A model generated the notes under the pieces. That model saw only the letters and a list, made by a program, of their open reading frames with translations. It did no database searches and was not told the DNA's origin. DNA of 64,000 nucleotides from a bacterium (GTDB taxonomy: Bacteria > Bacillota > Clostridia > Lachnospirales > Lachnospiraceae), in NCBI GenBank assembly GCA_030524675.1, contig JAUNGE010000001.1, positions 1 to 64,000 of the forward strand, written 5' to 3'. Position 1 is the first letter of the stretch, and every line of letters starts with the position of its first letter. The translations under genes were made by a program, and so were the position numbers. This document shows positions 1 through 7,567 of the stretch, one piece after another.

Positions 1-26
1 CGAGTAATGATAATAGGAGGTGCCAT

Positions 27-335
27 ATGTACGCGATTATTGCAACAGGTGGTAAACAGTACAAAGTAGCAGAAGGCGACGTGATTCGTGTAGAGAAGCT
101 GGGCGCTGAGGCTGGTACAACATTTACATTTGATCAGGTATTAGCTGTAAATGACGGCGAGATCAAGATTGGATGCCCGACCGTAGAGGGTGCGACCGTT
201 ACCGCGACCGTTATGGGTGACGGAAAAGCAAAGAAAGTTATCGTTTACAAGTATAAGAGAAAAACTGGATACCATAAGAAAAATGGTCACAGACAGCTTT
301 ATACACAGGTAAAGATTGAAAAAATCAACGCATAA
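27..335 (+). CDS. rplU: 50S ribosomal protein L21
   Basis: Structural protein of the large ribosomal subunit that binds 23S rRNA. The 102-residue product has the normal family length. It starts with the typical [14 protein letters not shown] and has the Lys/Arg/His-rich C-terminal part ([16 protein letters not shown]) expected for L21. An AGGAGG site lies 7 bases before the ATG. It is followed 3 bases later by prp and then rpmA, the conserved L21-Prp-L27 order of Firmicutes, which supports co-transcription. The promoter and any L21 leader would lie upstream of the window. Confidence 0.98.
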   Translation: MYAIIATGGKQYKVAEGDVIRVEKLGAEAGTTFTFDQVLAVNDGEIKIGCPTVEGATVTATVMGDGKAKKVIVYKYKRKTGYHKKNGHRQLYTQVKIEKINA

Positions 336-338
336 GTT

Positions 339-665
339 ATGATTCAGGTAACAGTTTATCGTGATTGTGAGAATACGCGAGGTATTCTTATCAAAGGACA
401 TGCCGGATATGGTGAGTATGGCAGCGACATTCTATGCGCCTCCGTTTCTGCACTGACCTTAAATGCATTTAATTCGATTGAGCAGTTTACAGACGATGCA
501 TTTGATGGAAGTGTGGATGAGGAGATAGGATTGTTTGAGATGCACTTTACAGAATCTGTCAGTCCGAAGTCACAGCTGCTTATGGATTCTTTGGTTCTGG
601 GGCTCCAGAGCATTTCTGAATCTTATGGCAAAAAATACATTAGAATCCGATTTGAGGAGGTGTAA
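339..665 (+). CDS. prp: Ribosomal-processing cysteine protease Prp
   Basis: Small cysteine protease (108 aa, formerly YsxB) that removes the N-terminal extension of ribosomal protein L27 in Firmicutes. The presumed catalytic pair is visible as His21 in KGHAGYGEYG and Cys33 in DILCASVSAL, spaced as in the family. It sits between rplU and rpmA with 3-base gaps on both sides. Its substrate in this window is the extended L27 encoded next. The protease role is inferred from family and context. Confidence 0.95.
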   Translation: MIQVTVYRDCENTRGILIKGHAGYGEYGSDILCASVSALTLNAFNSIEQFTDDAFDGSVDEEIGLFEMHFTESVSPKSQLLMDSLVLGLQSISESYGKKYIRIRFEEV

Positions 666-668
666 CAT

Positions 669-959
669 ATGTTCAAGATGAACCTTCAGTTATTCGCTCA
701 TAAGAAAGGTGTTGGTTCCACAAAGAACGGCCGTGATTCCGAGTCCAAGAGACTTGGCGCAAAGAGAGCGGATGGACAGTTCGTATTAGCTGGAAACGTT
801 CTTTATAGACAGCGTGGAACAAAAATCCATCCTGGCTTAAACGTAGGCAAGGGCGGCGATGACACTTTATTTGCTATGGTAGATGGTGTTGTTAAGTTTG
901 AGAGAAAAGGCAGAGACAAAAAACAGGTTTCTGTTTATCCAAGAGCAATCAACGAGTAG
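669..959 (+). CDS. rpmA: 50S ribosomal protein L27 (with Prp-cleaved extension)
   Basis: Large-subunit protein whose N terminus reaches the peptidyl-transferase centre. The 96-residue product begins MFKMNLQLF before [15 protein letters not shown], the mature L27 start. This is the extension that Prp removes, with cleavage expected after Phe9. A GAGGAGG site that overlaps the end of prp precedes the ATG. A strong intrinsic terminator follows 5 bases after the stop, so the rplU-prp-rpmA transcript probably ends here. Confidence 0.98.
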   Translation: MFKMNLQLFAHKKGVGSTKNGRDSESKRLGAKRADGQFVLAGNVLYRQRGTKIHPGLNVGKGGDDTLFAMVDGVVKFERKGRDKKQVSVYPRAINE

Positions 960-964
960 TATTT

Positions 965-1001
965 GGGCGGCTTCATACCTCATCGTATGAAGCCCTTTTT
1001 T
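965..1001 (+). terminator. Intrinsic terminator after rpmA
   Basis: A 10-bp perfect stem, GGCTTCATAC with GTATGAAGCC, has a 5-base loop and is followed by CTTTTTT. It lies directly after the rpmA stop codon, on the coding strand. Confidence 0.93.
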
Positions 1002-1069
1002 CACTCTGGATTTTTACTTCCTTAGCAGGTACTTCTTTGTAGATAAACCTTGCGGGCAAGTATTGAGAA

Positions 1070-1155
1070 ATGGAATCTAAATGGAATCTATAAAAATTTG
1101 ATCTATAAAAATTAGAACGTATAAAATTTAAAATCTATAAAAATTAGAATCTATA
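1070..1155 (+). repeat. AT-rich degenerate tandem repeat upstream of obgE
   Basis: About five imperfect copies of a unit like ATCTATAAAAATTAGA run head to tail in the leader of obgE. The spacer between obgE and yhbY has a related run (TCTATATAAAATT twice near 2540-2570). No coding potential is seen. The block could hold promoter elements or have arisen by replication slippage. Confidence 0.6.
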
Positions 1156-1189
1156 GCGAGGATTGAAACAAATAAAGGACGGTAAGTTT

Positions 1190-2491
1190 ATGTTTGCTGA
1201 TAGTGCAAAAGTATTTATAAAATCCGGTAAAGGCGGAGACGGTCACGTCAGCTTTCGCCGGGAACTGTATGTACCCAATGGCGGTCCGGACGGTGGAGAT
1301 GGCGGACGAGGCGGAGATATTATTTTTGAAGTCGATTCCGGTTTAAATACATTGACAGACTTCCGCCATGTTAGAAAATATATCGCAAGAGACGGTGAGG
1401 AAGGCAAAAAGCGCCGCTGCCATGGTGCAGATGCCGACGATCTGGTGATTAAAGTGCCAGAGGGTACTGTTATTAAGGATTTTGAGTCAGGAAAGGTGAT
1501 TGCTGACATGTCCGGAGATAACAAACGTGAAGTTATCTTAAAAGGAGGCAAAGGCGGACTTGGCAATATGCATTTTGCTACATCTACCATGCAGGTGCCA
1601 AAGTATGCACAGCCAGGTCAGGCCGGCGCGGAGCTTTGGGTGACACTTGAATTAAAAGTGATTGCGGATGTTGGACTGGTTGGGTTTCCGAATGTCGGAA
1701 AATCTACATTGCTCTCACGTGTATCCAATGCCAGACCGCAGATTGCAAACTATCATTTTACCACATTGAATCCACACCTTGGGGTTGTAGACTTAGATGG
1801 GACGGATGGATTTGTGATAGCAGATATTCCTGGGTTGATTGAGGGAGCCTCTGAAGGCGTTGGACTGGGACATGCTTTTCTGCGTCATATTGAGCGCTGT
1901 AAAGTACTGATTCACGTAGTGGATGCTGCTTCTGTAGAAGGACGTGATCCGGTAGAAGATATCCGTGCCATCAATAAAGAGCTGGAGAAATACGACCCAG
2001 AGCTTTTGAAACGCCCACAAGTGATTGCTGCTAACAAGATGGACGCAGTTGCAGGCATAGATGAAAATGATGAAGAGAGTCCGATTGCGCGTTTAAAGAA
2101 TGAATTTGAGCCGGAGGGCATTTCTGTATATCCCATCTCTGCTGTCAGTGGAAAAGGTGTTAAAGAGCTTTTGTATGCAGTCTATGAGCTTTTAAAGACA
2201 GTGGACAGAACCCCCACCGTCTTTGAGAAGGAATTCGATATTCGATATGAATCCGACAAGAATCTTCCTTATGAAGTGACGAGGGATGATGATGGCGCTT
2301 TTGTTGTGGAAGGGCCGCGTATTGAGAAAATGTTGGGTTATACGAATCTGGATTCTGAGAAGGGATTTACTTTCTTCCAGAATTTCCTGAAAGAGAGCGG
2401 TATTCTGGATGATTTGGAGAAAAGAGGAATCCAGGAAGGCGATACTGTTCGGATGTATGGTCTTGAATTTGACTATTATAAATCAAATTAG
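1190..2491 (+). CDS. obgE: Obg family GTPase (ribosome assembly)
   Basis: Essential GTPase linked to 50S maturation and stress signalling. The order of domains is: Gly-rich Obg domain (GGKGGLGN, GGPDGGDGGRGG), a G domain with P-loop GFPNVGKSTL, switch II DIPGLIEGA and NKMD, and the C-terminal OCT domain. I choose the ATG at 1190 (MFADSAKVFIKSG) over a TTG 27 bases upstream. Obg proteins begin with this block, and AAAGGA lies 8-10 bases before it, giving 433 aa. Its position after rplU-rpmA is conserved in Firmicutes, but here a terminator and an AT-rich repeat separate them, so it may have its own promoter. Confidence 0.97.
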   Translation: MFADSAKVFIKSGKGGDGHVSFRRELYVPNGGPDGGDGGRGGDIIFEVDSGLNTLTDFRHVRKYIARDGEEGKKRRCHGADADDLVIKVPEGTVIKDFESGKVIADMSGDNKREVILKGGKGGLGNMHFATSTMQVPKYAQPGQAGAELWVTLELKVIADVGLVGFPNVGKSTLLSRVSNARPQIANYHFTTLNPHLGVVDLDGTDGFVIADIPGLIEGASEGVGLGHAFLRHIERCKVLIHVVDAASVEGRDPVEDIRAINKELEKYDPELLKRPQVIAANKMDAVAGIDENDEESPIARLKNEFEPEGISVYPISAVSGKGVKELLYAVYELLKTVDRTPTVFEKEFDIRYESDKNLPYEVTRDDDGAFVVEGPRIEKMLGYTNLDSEKGFTFFQNFLKESGILDDLEKRGIQEGDTVRMYGLEFDYYKSN

Positions 2492-2750
2492 GGCACTAAT
2501 GCCTTTGTACCTTGTATTTGTATGATGAGAAATCTTTTATCTATATAAAATTTCTATATAAAATTTCGTTGCATCCTGTGAAATTACCGAGCAAGAATTA
2601 CCGAGTGAGGATGGAAACAAGATTGATAATATGTATATATATGTATATGATATAACGGGTATCGTGCTAAACAGAGTATAGTAAGAAAAGAATCATGTTA
2701 TAGTAATAGATAAGCTATATATCAACAACGGAGAAAAGACGGAGGAAAGT
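2492..2750 (+). other. Intergenic region obgE-yhbY
   Basis: No gene is seen. Just after obgE is a short hairpin (GGCACTAATGCC followed by TTTG), at best a weak terminator. Then come AT-rich tandem TCTATATAAAATT units, a tandem AATTACCGAG pair (about 2583-2605), and GTGAGGATGGAAACAA at 2605-2620, which resembles motifs near 1156 and 22818. The last part is AT-rich, with CGGAGG before yhbY. Confidence 0.5.
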
Positions 2751-3044
2751 ATGACCAGTAAACAAAGAGCGTATTTAAAAGGGCTTGCCATGACAATAGA
2801 CCCTATTTTCCAAATCGGGAAGTCCAGCCTGACTCCAGAAATTACATCAGCAGTGGAAGAGGCTCTGGAGGCCAGAGAACTGATAAAAATTAATGTGTTG
2901 AAGAATTGTATGGATGATGAACGTGAGCTGGCAGAAGTTTTGGCAGAACGCACACATTCTCAGGTAGTACAGGTAATTGGAAAGAAAATTGTTCTGTATA
3001 AACCTGCAAAAGACCCCGCAAAAAGAAAAATTGTTCTTCCATAA
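2751..3044 (+). CDS. yhbY: YhbY-like CRM-domain RNA-binding protein
   Basis: Short (97 aa) RNA-binding protein of the CRM/YhbY family, associated with pre-50S ribosomes. The N-terminal MTSKQRAYLKGLAMTIDPIF leads into the QIGKSSLT loop. The rest matches the alpha/beta CRM fold, ending with QVIGKKIVLYKPAKD. A GACGGAGG site precedes the ATG. Placement between obgE and nadD matches other Firmicutes. Confidence 0.93.
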   Translation: MTSKQRAYLKGLAMTIDPIFQIGKSSLTPEITSAVEEALEARELIKINVLKNCMDDERELAEVLAERTHSQVVQVIGKKIVLYKPAKDPAKRKIVLP

Positions 3045-3103
3045 TGATAATATAAAGAAGCGGGAAATTTATTTCAATGTAATTTCAAAGGAGGCTGTGC
3101 GAG

Positions 3104-3877
3104 ATGGCAAGGATTGGAATTATGGGCGGAACGTTTGATCCTATTCACAATGTGCATTTGATGCTGGGAATACAGGCTTATCGAGAATATCATCTGGATT
3201 CTGTATGGTATATGCCATCAAAATGTCCACCGCACAAATCCGACCATGTTGTTACGAGTACGAAAGACCGATGTGAGATGGTACGGCAGGCTATTCATCC
3301 GTATCCATTTATGGTTTTTTCTGATTTTGAGCTGCTTCGTGAGGGGAATACCTACACTGCAGATACACTGCGCTTGCTTCATGAATCGTATCCGGAGCAT
3401 GAATTTTTCTTTATTATTGGCGCTGATTCTCTGTTTAATATTGAAAAATGGTACCATCCGGAGCAGGTTCTCACGCAGGCAATATTTTTAGTAGCAGGAA
3501 GATTGAACTCACATTTGTTGACTCATGTCGAGAATACTAGGTTTAGGAATTCATCTGACAGTTGCTGCTTGGGTTATGCCTATTCCAGTTATTCTTCCAG
3601 CCATTCTGCTTGTTCTCTTGGTTCTGGCTGTTCTGACGACGAAGAAAGAAGAGAGAGAGGAGAACAAGCAGGAGAGGAAGAACTGGATAGACAGATTGCA
3701 TATTTATCAGAAAAGTACCATACAAAAATATTTAGGCTTCACACAGAAGATACAGACGTTTCTTCAACCAGAATTCGTGACATGGTATTCCATGGAAAGA
3801 GTATTCGTCATATGGTTCCGGCGGAAGTTGCGGCCTATATTGAACGATTTTGTTTATATCAGAGGGTGTCCGAATGA
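3104..3877 (+). CDS. nadD: Nicotinate-nucleotide adenylyltransferase with in-frame insertion
   Basis: Adenylates nicotinic acid mononucleotide with ATP in NAD synthesis. The nucleotidyltransferase signature GTFDPIHNVH is near residue 10 and the C-terminal motif SSTRIRDMV is present. The protein is 257 aa, against about 190-215 for the family. The excess is a block from about residue 134 to 200, between LVAGR and LDRQIAYL. It is rich in Ser and Cys first (SSYSSSHSACSLGSGCS) and then in Glu and Arg. The frame stays open, so the insertion is a multiple of three. Its DNA holds a large inverted repeat. A good AAGGAGG precedes the ATG. It overlaps yqeK by ATGA. Confidence 0.93.
   Translation: MARIGIMGGTFDPIHNVHLMLGIQAYREYHLDSVWYMPSKCPPHKSDHVVTSTKDRCEMVRQAIHPYPFMVFSDFELLREGNTYTADTLRLLHESYPEHEFFFIIGADSLFNIEKWYHPEQVLTQAIFLVAGRLNSHLLTHVENTRFRNSSDSCCLGYAYSSYSSSHSACSLGSGCSDDEERRERGEQAGEEELDRQIAYLSEKYHTKIFRLHTEDTDVSSTRIRDMVFHGKSIRHMVPAEVAAYIERFCLYQRVSE
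3583..3689 (+). repeat. Imperfect palindrome inside nadD
   Basis: The arms at 3583-3617 and 3660-3689 are inverted copies. Their inner 12 bases (CTGCTTGTTCTC and GAGAACAAGCAG) match perfectly and the outer parts (TCCAGTT..TCTTCC) match with small gaps. The palindrome lies within the extra coding block of nadD and could form a hairpin in the mRNA. Confidence 0.8.
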
Positions 3878-4479
3878 AATATGATATTCAAAAATTGCGA
3901 AAATCTTTAAAGGCAAAGCTGTCGGCTGCGCGGTATGAACATACATTGAGTGTTTCTTTTACAGCAGTCGCATTAGCAATGCGCTATGGGTACAATCTTG
4001 AGAAAGCGGAGCTCGCAGGGCTTTTGCATGATTGTGCAAAAGGTTTTGATGATGAAACAATGATTCAAAAGTGTCAAAAGAAGAAAGTTCCTCTCACCGA
4101 GGAAGAATTAAATGCACCGGCTGTTATTCATGCAAAGCTTGGAGCGGTTCTGGCGAAAGACAAGTATGAAATCGAAGATGAGGAGATTTTGGATGCTATT
4201 CGTTATCATACGACTGGCCGTGAGAATATGACTCTTTTGGATAAGATTATTTATGTGGCAGATTACATTGAACCACGCAGAAATAAAGCACCGCACTTGG
4301 ATGAACTGCGCAAACTGGCTTTTATCGATTTGGACGAGGCTCTGTTTCAGATAATGAAAAATACATTAGAATATCTGGAAAGCAAGGGTGGAAGTATTGA
4401 TTCTATGTCGGAGAGAGCGTATCAATATTATAAAGAGCAGCGGGAGAGTAAAGCTGTCAATGTGCAGACGGGTATATAG
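3874..4479 (+). CDS. yqeK: YqeK-type HD-domain hydrolase (diadenosine tetraphosphatase)
   Basis: HD-domain protein of the YqeK family, known to hydrolyse Ap4A symmetrically. Metal-binding motifs are visible: His in ARYEHTLSVS, the HD pair in GLLHDCAKG, His in VIHAKLG, and RYHTTGR followed by YVADYIEPRR. I take the ATG at 3874 (202 aa), which overlaps the nadD stop as ATGA, rather than an in-frame TTG 24 bases upstream. nadD-yqeK coupling is common and both act on adenylated nucleotides. Confidence 0.93.
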   Translation: MKYDIQKLRKSLKAKLSAARYEHTLSVSFTAVALAMRYGYNLEKAELAGLLHDCAKGFDDETMIQKCQKKKVPLTEEELNAPAVIHAKLGAVLAKDKYEIEDEEILDAIRYHTTGRENMTLLDKIIYVADYIEPRRNKAPHLDELRKLAFIDLDEALFQIMKNTLEYLESKGGSIDSMSERAYQYYKEQRESKAVNVQTGI

Positions 4480-4547
4480 ATAAACAGGTATATAGACAAC
4501 ATAACAATAGGTATTGGCAATACACAGTAAGGAGGTATTGGTATTAC

Positions 4548-4898
4548 ATGAACAATTCAAAGGAAATGGTAAAGATTACCGTCAAAGCTCTGGAAGAGAA
4601 AAAGGGCGAGGATATTAAAATCATTAATATTGAGGGTATTTCTATTATTGCGGATTATTTTATCATTGCAAGCGGAACAAATGTGAATCAGGTTCAGGCG
4701 ATGGCTGATAATGTGCAAGAGATGCTATATAAAGCAGGATATGAGTGCCGCCAAGTGGAGGGATATCAGTCTGGAAACTGGATTCTGCTTGATTATAATG
4801 ATATTATCATTCATGTCTTTTGTACAGAGGACCGTCTGTTCTATGATTTAGAGAGAATCTGGAGAGATGGAAAGCTGATTTCAAAAGAAGAGCTGTAA
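4548..4898 (+). CDS. rsfS: Ribosomal silencing factor RsfS
   Basis: Binds L14 on the 50S subunit and blocks subunit joining when nutrients are short. The 116-residue protein has the family length and motifs: EEKKGEDIKIINIEG, IADYFIIASGTN, and YECRQVEGYQSGNWILLDYNDIIIHVF in pieces. The start is set by TAAGGAGGT 11 bases upstream. It ends the nadD-yqeK-rsfS group. The 68-base gap before it contains repeated GTATATAGA/CAATA segments but no terminator. Confidence 0.96.
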   Translation: MNNSKEMVKITVKALEEKKGEDIKIINIEGISIIADYFIIASGTNVNQVQAMADNVQEMLYKAGYECRQVEGYQSGNWILLDYNDIIIHVFCTEDRLFYDLERIWRDGKLISKEEL

Positions 4899-4911
4899 AG
4901 GCGTATCTTAT

Positions 4912-4953
4912 GTGAGGGGTGGGGAGCCGAGGTGGGCTTGCCCGCTTTGTTCT
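4912..4953 (+). repeat. 42-bp intergenic repeat, copy 1
   Basis: This stretch (GTGAGGGGTGGGGAGCC... ending GCCCGCTTTGTTCT) is nearly identical to 47242-47284, with a handful of substitutions and one indel. It lies 13 bases after the rsfS stop. A GGGCTTGCCC inverted core is present in both copies. Two unrelated locations suggest a dispersed element. Confidence 0.7.
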
Positions 4954-4975
4954 AAATGGCAAAAGAATGAAGAAG

Positions 4976-5043
4976 AAAATTCCGGTTTTTATATTTTGAA
5001 GTAGGATATTAGGATACTTGAAATATAAGAACCGGAATTTTTG
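4976..5043. terminator. Bidirectional terminator between rsfS and lexA
   Basis: Long inverted repeat: AAAATTCCGGTTTTTATATT on the left pairs with AATATAAGAACCGGAATTTT on the right, across a loop of about 17 bases. A/T runs on both flanks allow termination of convergent transcripts from rsfS (+) and lexA (-). Confidence 0.8.
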
Positions 5044-5113
5044 ATTCTTCCCCAATTTTTAGTTCTTCCTCGTTTCTTTGTTTAGTCTTTGTTTAGTTCT
5101 TCCTTGTATTGCC

Positions 5114-5749
5114 TTATACTGTTTTGTTCATCAGTCGGAGCAATCCGATTACTTTTCCGAGAACTTCTACATTATCTACAATGATAGGGGCCATGGTATC
5201 GTTTTCCGGCTGCAGCCGATAATGCCCTTCTTCTTTATAGAAGCGTTTTACGGTAGCAGAATCATCTACCAGCGCTACCACAATGTCTCCATTGTCTGCT
5301 GTTTGCTGCTGTTCTACCAGCACCTGATCTCCTTCTAAAATCCCCGCATTTATCATGCTGTCACCCTTTACACGAAGCATGAAGATTTCTTTATTTGGAA
5401 GCGCTTCTACAGGAAATGGAAAATAGGCTTCAATATTTTCCTGAGCTAATATCGGAAGCCCTGCCGCAACTGTTCCAATTAATGGTACATTTACCATTTC
5501 GCGTCTGGAAAAATTAAATGTGTCATCAATAATTTCGATGGTTCTTGGCTTTGTTGGGTCACGGCGGATGTATCCATTCTTCTCCAGAGTTTCAAGATGA
5601 GAGTGAACAGAAGAGGTAGATTTCAAGTGAACTGCCTCGCAAATCTCTCTTACTGCGGGCGGATAGCCCTTTTTTAACACAGTTTCTTTAATATATTCTA
5701 AAATTTCCTGCTGCTTTGCAGTAATCTTACCTTTTGCTGTGTGTTCCAT
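5114..5749 (-). CDS. lexA: SOS repressor LexA
   Basis: Repressor of the DNA-damage response, inactivated by RecA-stimulated self-cleavage. Winged-helix N-terminal domain (residues about 1-72). The cleavage site is Ala96-Gly97 (GTVAAGLP) and the Ser-Lys dyad is Ser131 in KGDSMINAG and Lys168 in SATVKRF. At 211 aa the length is normal. AAGGAGG precedes the ATG. It is transcribed away from a LysM-domain gene, the same arrangement as lexA/yneA in Bacillus. LexA-type boxes overlap both promoters, so it is probably autoregulated. Confidence 0.97.
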   Translation of the reverse strand: MEHTAKGKITAKQQEILEYIKETVLKKGYPPAVREICEAVHLKSTSSVHSHLETLEKNGYIRRDPTKPRTIEIIDDTFNFSRREMVNVPLIGTVAAGLPILAQENIEAYFPFPVEALPNKEIFMLRVKGDSMINAGILEGDQVLVEQQQTADNGDIVVALVDDSATVKRFYKEEGHYRLQPENDTMAPIIVDNVEVLGKVIGLLRLMNKTV

Positions 5750-5793
5750 AACAATAACCTCCTTATGTTAGTTTTGCAATATCTATTTTTATT

Positions 5794-5833
5794 ATCATAG
5801 CACATTTTTCGAAAAAATGCAAACGATTGTTCG
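5794..5833 (-). promoter_or_regulatory. lexA promoter with overlapping LexA box
   Basis: Reading the minus strand, TTGCAT (5822-5817), a 17-base spacer and TATGAT (5799-5794) form a sigma-A promoter for lexA. CAAACGATTGTTCG at 5820-5833 differs at one base from the Gram-positive LexA consensus CGAAC-N4-GTTCG and overlaps the -35, the arrangement expected for autorepression. Confidence 0.8.
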
Positions 5834-5865
5834 AGAAAAATTCAAAAAATCACAAACATTTTTTC

Positions 5866-5917
5866 GGAAAATATGTTCGATTTTTGTGTTGACAAACATT
5901 CGTTTGCGATGTATAAT
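5866..5917 (+). promoter_or_regulatory. SOS promoter of the yneA-like gene
   Basis: TTGACA (5889-5894) and TATAAT (5912-5917) are separated by 17 bases, a consensus sigma-A promoter. The perfect inverted repeat CAAACATTCGTTTG (5893-5906) sits in the spacer and fits a variant LexA box. A second half-matching box ending in TATGTTCG lies at 5866-5879. Repression by LexA is inferred. Confidence 0.8.
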
Positions 5918-6037
5918 AAATACAGTCAAAGAACAAGCGTTCCAACATTATGTTCTCCTGGCTGGCGCCATTCAGAAGAATCCATAATAGAATGTGTTAC
6001 ATATACTAACTTGTCATTTTATTGGGGGATTCTATCT

Positions 6038-6340
6038 ATGAAAAAACAGTCATTATTTCTTATTTTCTTATGCTCATTTTTGCTCATATTAGCATCTGGG
6101 CTGTTTGGAAAAACATTTTTAGATGCGATGGCAGAAGAGCAGAACCACATTCATAAGTATTATACAGGCATCACTATCCAGAATGGAGATAGTTTATGGA
6201 CGATTGCTGACACATATTGTCATGACGGGAATCTTTCTATACAAGACTATGTCCAGGAACTTATTCAGATAAATCATTTAGAAACGGAACAGATACATGC
6301 AGGGCAAAAACTGACGATTGCTTATTTTTTGCATGAATAA
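6038..6340 (+). CDS. YneA-like SOS-induced LysM protein (cell division inhibitor)
   Basis: A 100-residue protein: a hydrophobic N-terminal segment (residues about 5-23, LFLIFLCSFLLILASGLFG) serves as membrane anchor or signal. A LysM domain follows at about 44-96 (GDSLWTIADTYC, ELIQINHL, IHAGQKLTIAY). This is the architecture of Bacillus YneA, which stops division during SOS. Divergence from lexA and the LexA box in its promoter support that role. I choose the ATG preceded by TTGGGGGA rather than longer in-frame options. Sequence identity to YneA is not assessed, so the function is inferred from architecture, promoter and position. Confidence 0.8.
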   Translation: MKKQSLFLIFLCSFLLILASGLFGKTFLDAMAEEQNHIHKYYTGITIQNGDSLWTIADTYCHDGNLSIQDYVQELIQINHLETEQIHAGQKLTIAYFLHE

Positions 6341-6434
6341 AGAAGGCTTCCAAAAAAACTTAAAGTTTTAGTTTTCCATCGGCAGCAGAAGAGTAGTGCT
6401 CGAATGATTCAATCTCGAATGAAACTGCAGTGTT

Positions 6435-6479
6435 ATGTTCTTTAATTTACATAATTTAATTATGTAAATTAAAGAACAT
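6435..6479. repeat. Perfect 45-bp AT-rich palindrome
   Basis: Twenty-base arms (starting ATGTTCTTTAATTTACATAA) are exact reverse complements around a 5-base centre TTTAA. It lies between the convergent yneA-like and recombinase genes. There is no flanking T run and little GC, so it is not a typical intrinsic terminator, though a transcript would fold into a long hairpin in either direction. It could be a terminator, a protein-binding site or a repeat. Confidence 0.85.
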
Positions 6480-6504
6480 GAAAATCAAAAAATATCATTG
6501 TATA

Positions 6505-7566
6505 TCATTTATTTCCATCTTTTCTCAGGACAACTTTATCACGTGCGCTGCGCCTTCGGCTGTCTTCCAAAGCCGCATAATGCTTTTTCGTAGTATTGAC
6601 ATCTTCATGTCCTAAAACATCTGCTACAAGATAAATATCGCCTGTTTCCCGATACAGATTAGTGCCATAGGTGCTGCGCAATTTATGTGGAGTGATTTTT
6701 TTTAATGGAGTTACAATTCGCGCATATTTTTTTACTAAATTTTCTACGCTTCTGACGCTCATACGTTTTTTCTGCAACGATAGGAATAAAGCTCCCTCAT
6801 GGCCAGGAGCGGGTTCTATTTTTTGACGTTCTTCCAAGTAATCCAACAGGGCCTGTTTTACCTCTTCGCTGAAATACAGGAAAACTTCTTTGCCGCCTTT
6901 TCTGTGTATTTTCATTGCGTTGTTCTTGAAATCCAGGTCATTGATATTGAGTCCAATACATTCCGATACGCGAATTCCTGTTCCTAACATCAAGGTCAGC
7001 ATTGCAACATCACGAATTTTGGTTTTCTTGTGATAGTCCTGTTGCTTTTTGGTGAGTTTATCGCCTTCCTCTACCTGATCCAACAGATTCGCCACCTCAT
7101 CCGTTTCCAGACGAATAATTTCCTTTTCTCTGATTTTGGGCATCTGCATCAGAGCAGCAGGGTTGGAGTGAATCCTTTCCCTGCGGAAATAGTAGTTATA
7201 AAAACTTTTCAAAGATGCCATTTTTCTCATAATGCCACGCTCGTGATTTACCACATCCTCTTTGTATTTTGTATTATGGCATTTTAAATACTCCATATAT
7301 TCCTCTAAATCCCAGATATCAATCTGCTCCAGAATATCTAAAGTGAAATCTTTCATCTCTTTTTTTGCAAGTTCAGGATTATTTGTCTGTAAAAATTCAA
7401 AAAAGATGCGTAAGTCATATGCATAAGCGATTCTGGTGCGAGCCGAGGTAATTGGTTCTATTCCTCTAAAAAACTCCACGCAGAAGGGTGGGAGAGTCCT
7501 GATTAAAGTTCGCAGACGCTTAGTATTTTCAATATCTTGTTTTTCGTGGTATGGTAGCTCGGCCAT
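6505..7566 (-). CDS. XerS-like tyrosine recombinase
   Basis: Site-specific recombinase of the phage integrase family. N-terminal SAM-like domain (about 30-135) and C-terminal catalytic domain with the full set: Arg199 (GTGIRVSE), Lys223 (HRKGGK), His294/Arg297 (HKLRSTYG), His320 (LGHED) and Tyr330 (KHYA). The 353-aa length and the long spacer before the catalytic domain resemble streptococcal XerS, a chromosome dimer resolvase, more than XerC/D of about 300 aa. No other phage or integron gene is nearby. It starts 1 base after the ttcA-like stop with AAGGGGCG as RBS. An integrase of a decayed element cannot be excluded. Confidence 0.85.
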   Translation of the reverse strand: MAELPYHEKQDIENTKRLRTLIRTLPPFCVEFFRGIEPITSARTRIAYAYDLRIFFEFLQTNNPELAKKEMKDFTLDILEQIDIWDLEEYMEYLKCHNTKYKEDVVNHERGIMRKMASLKSFYNYYFRRERIHSNPAALMQMPKIREKEIIRLETDEVANLLDQVEEGDKLTKKQQDYHKKTKIRDVAMLTLMLGTGIRVSECIGLNINDLDFKNNAMKIHRKGGKEVFLYFSEEVKQALLDYLEERQKIEPAPGHEGALFLSLQKKRMSVRSVENLVKKYARIVTPLKKITPHKLRSTYGTNLYRETGDIYLVADVLGHEDVNTTKKHYAALEDSRRRSARDKVVLRKDGNK

Positions 7567-7567
7567 C

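Noticed and set aside
1156..1171. GGATTGAAAC resembles the 3' end of some CRISPR repeats (ATTGAAAC tag).
   Set aside because: No regularly spaced array, no spacers and no cas gene; the copies are single and lie in leaders of housekeeping genes.
3525..3884. Second open frame through nadD encoding a hydrophobic helix plus charged stretch.
   Set aside because: The NadD frame is continuous with conserved motifs on both sides, and the second frame has no RBS and covers part of yqeK.
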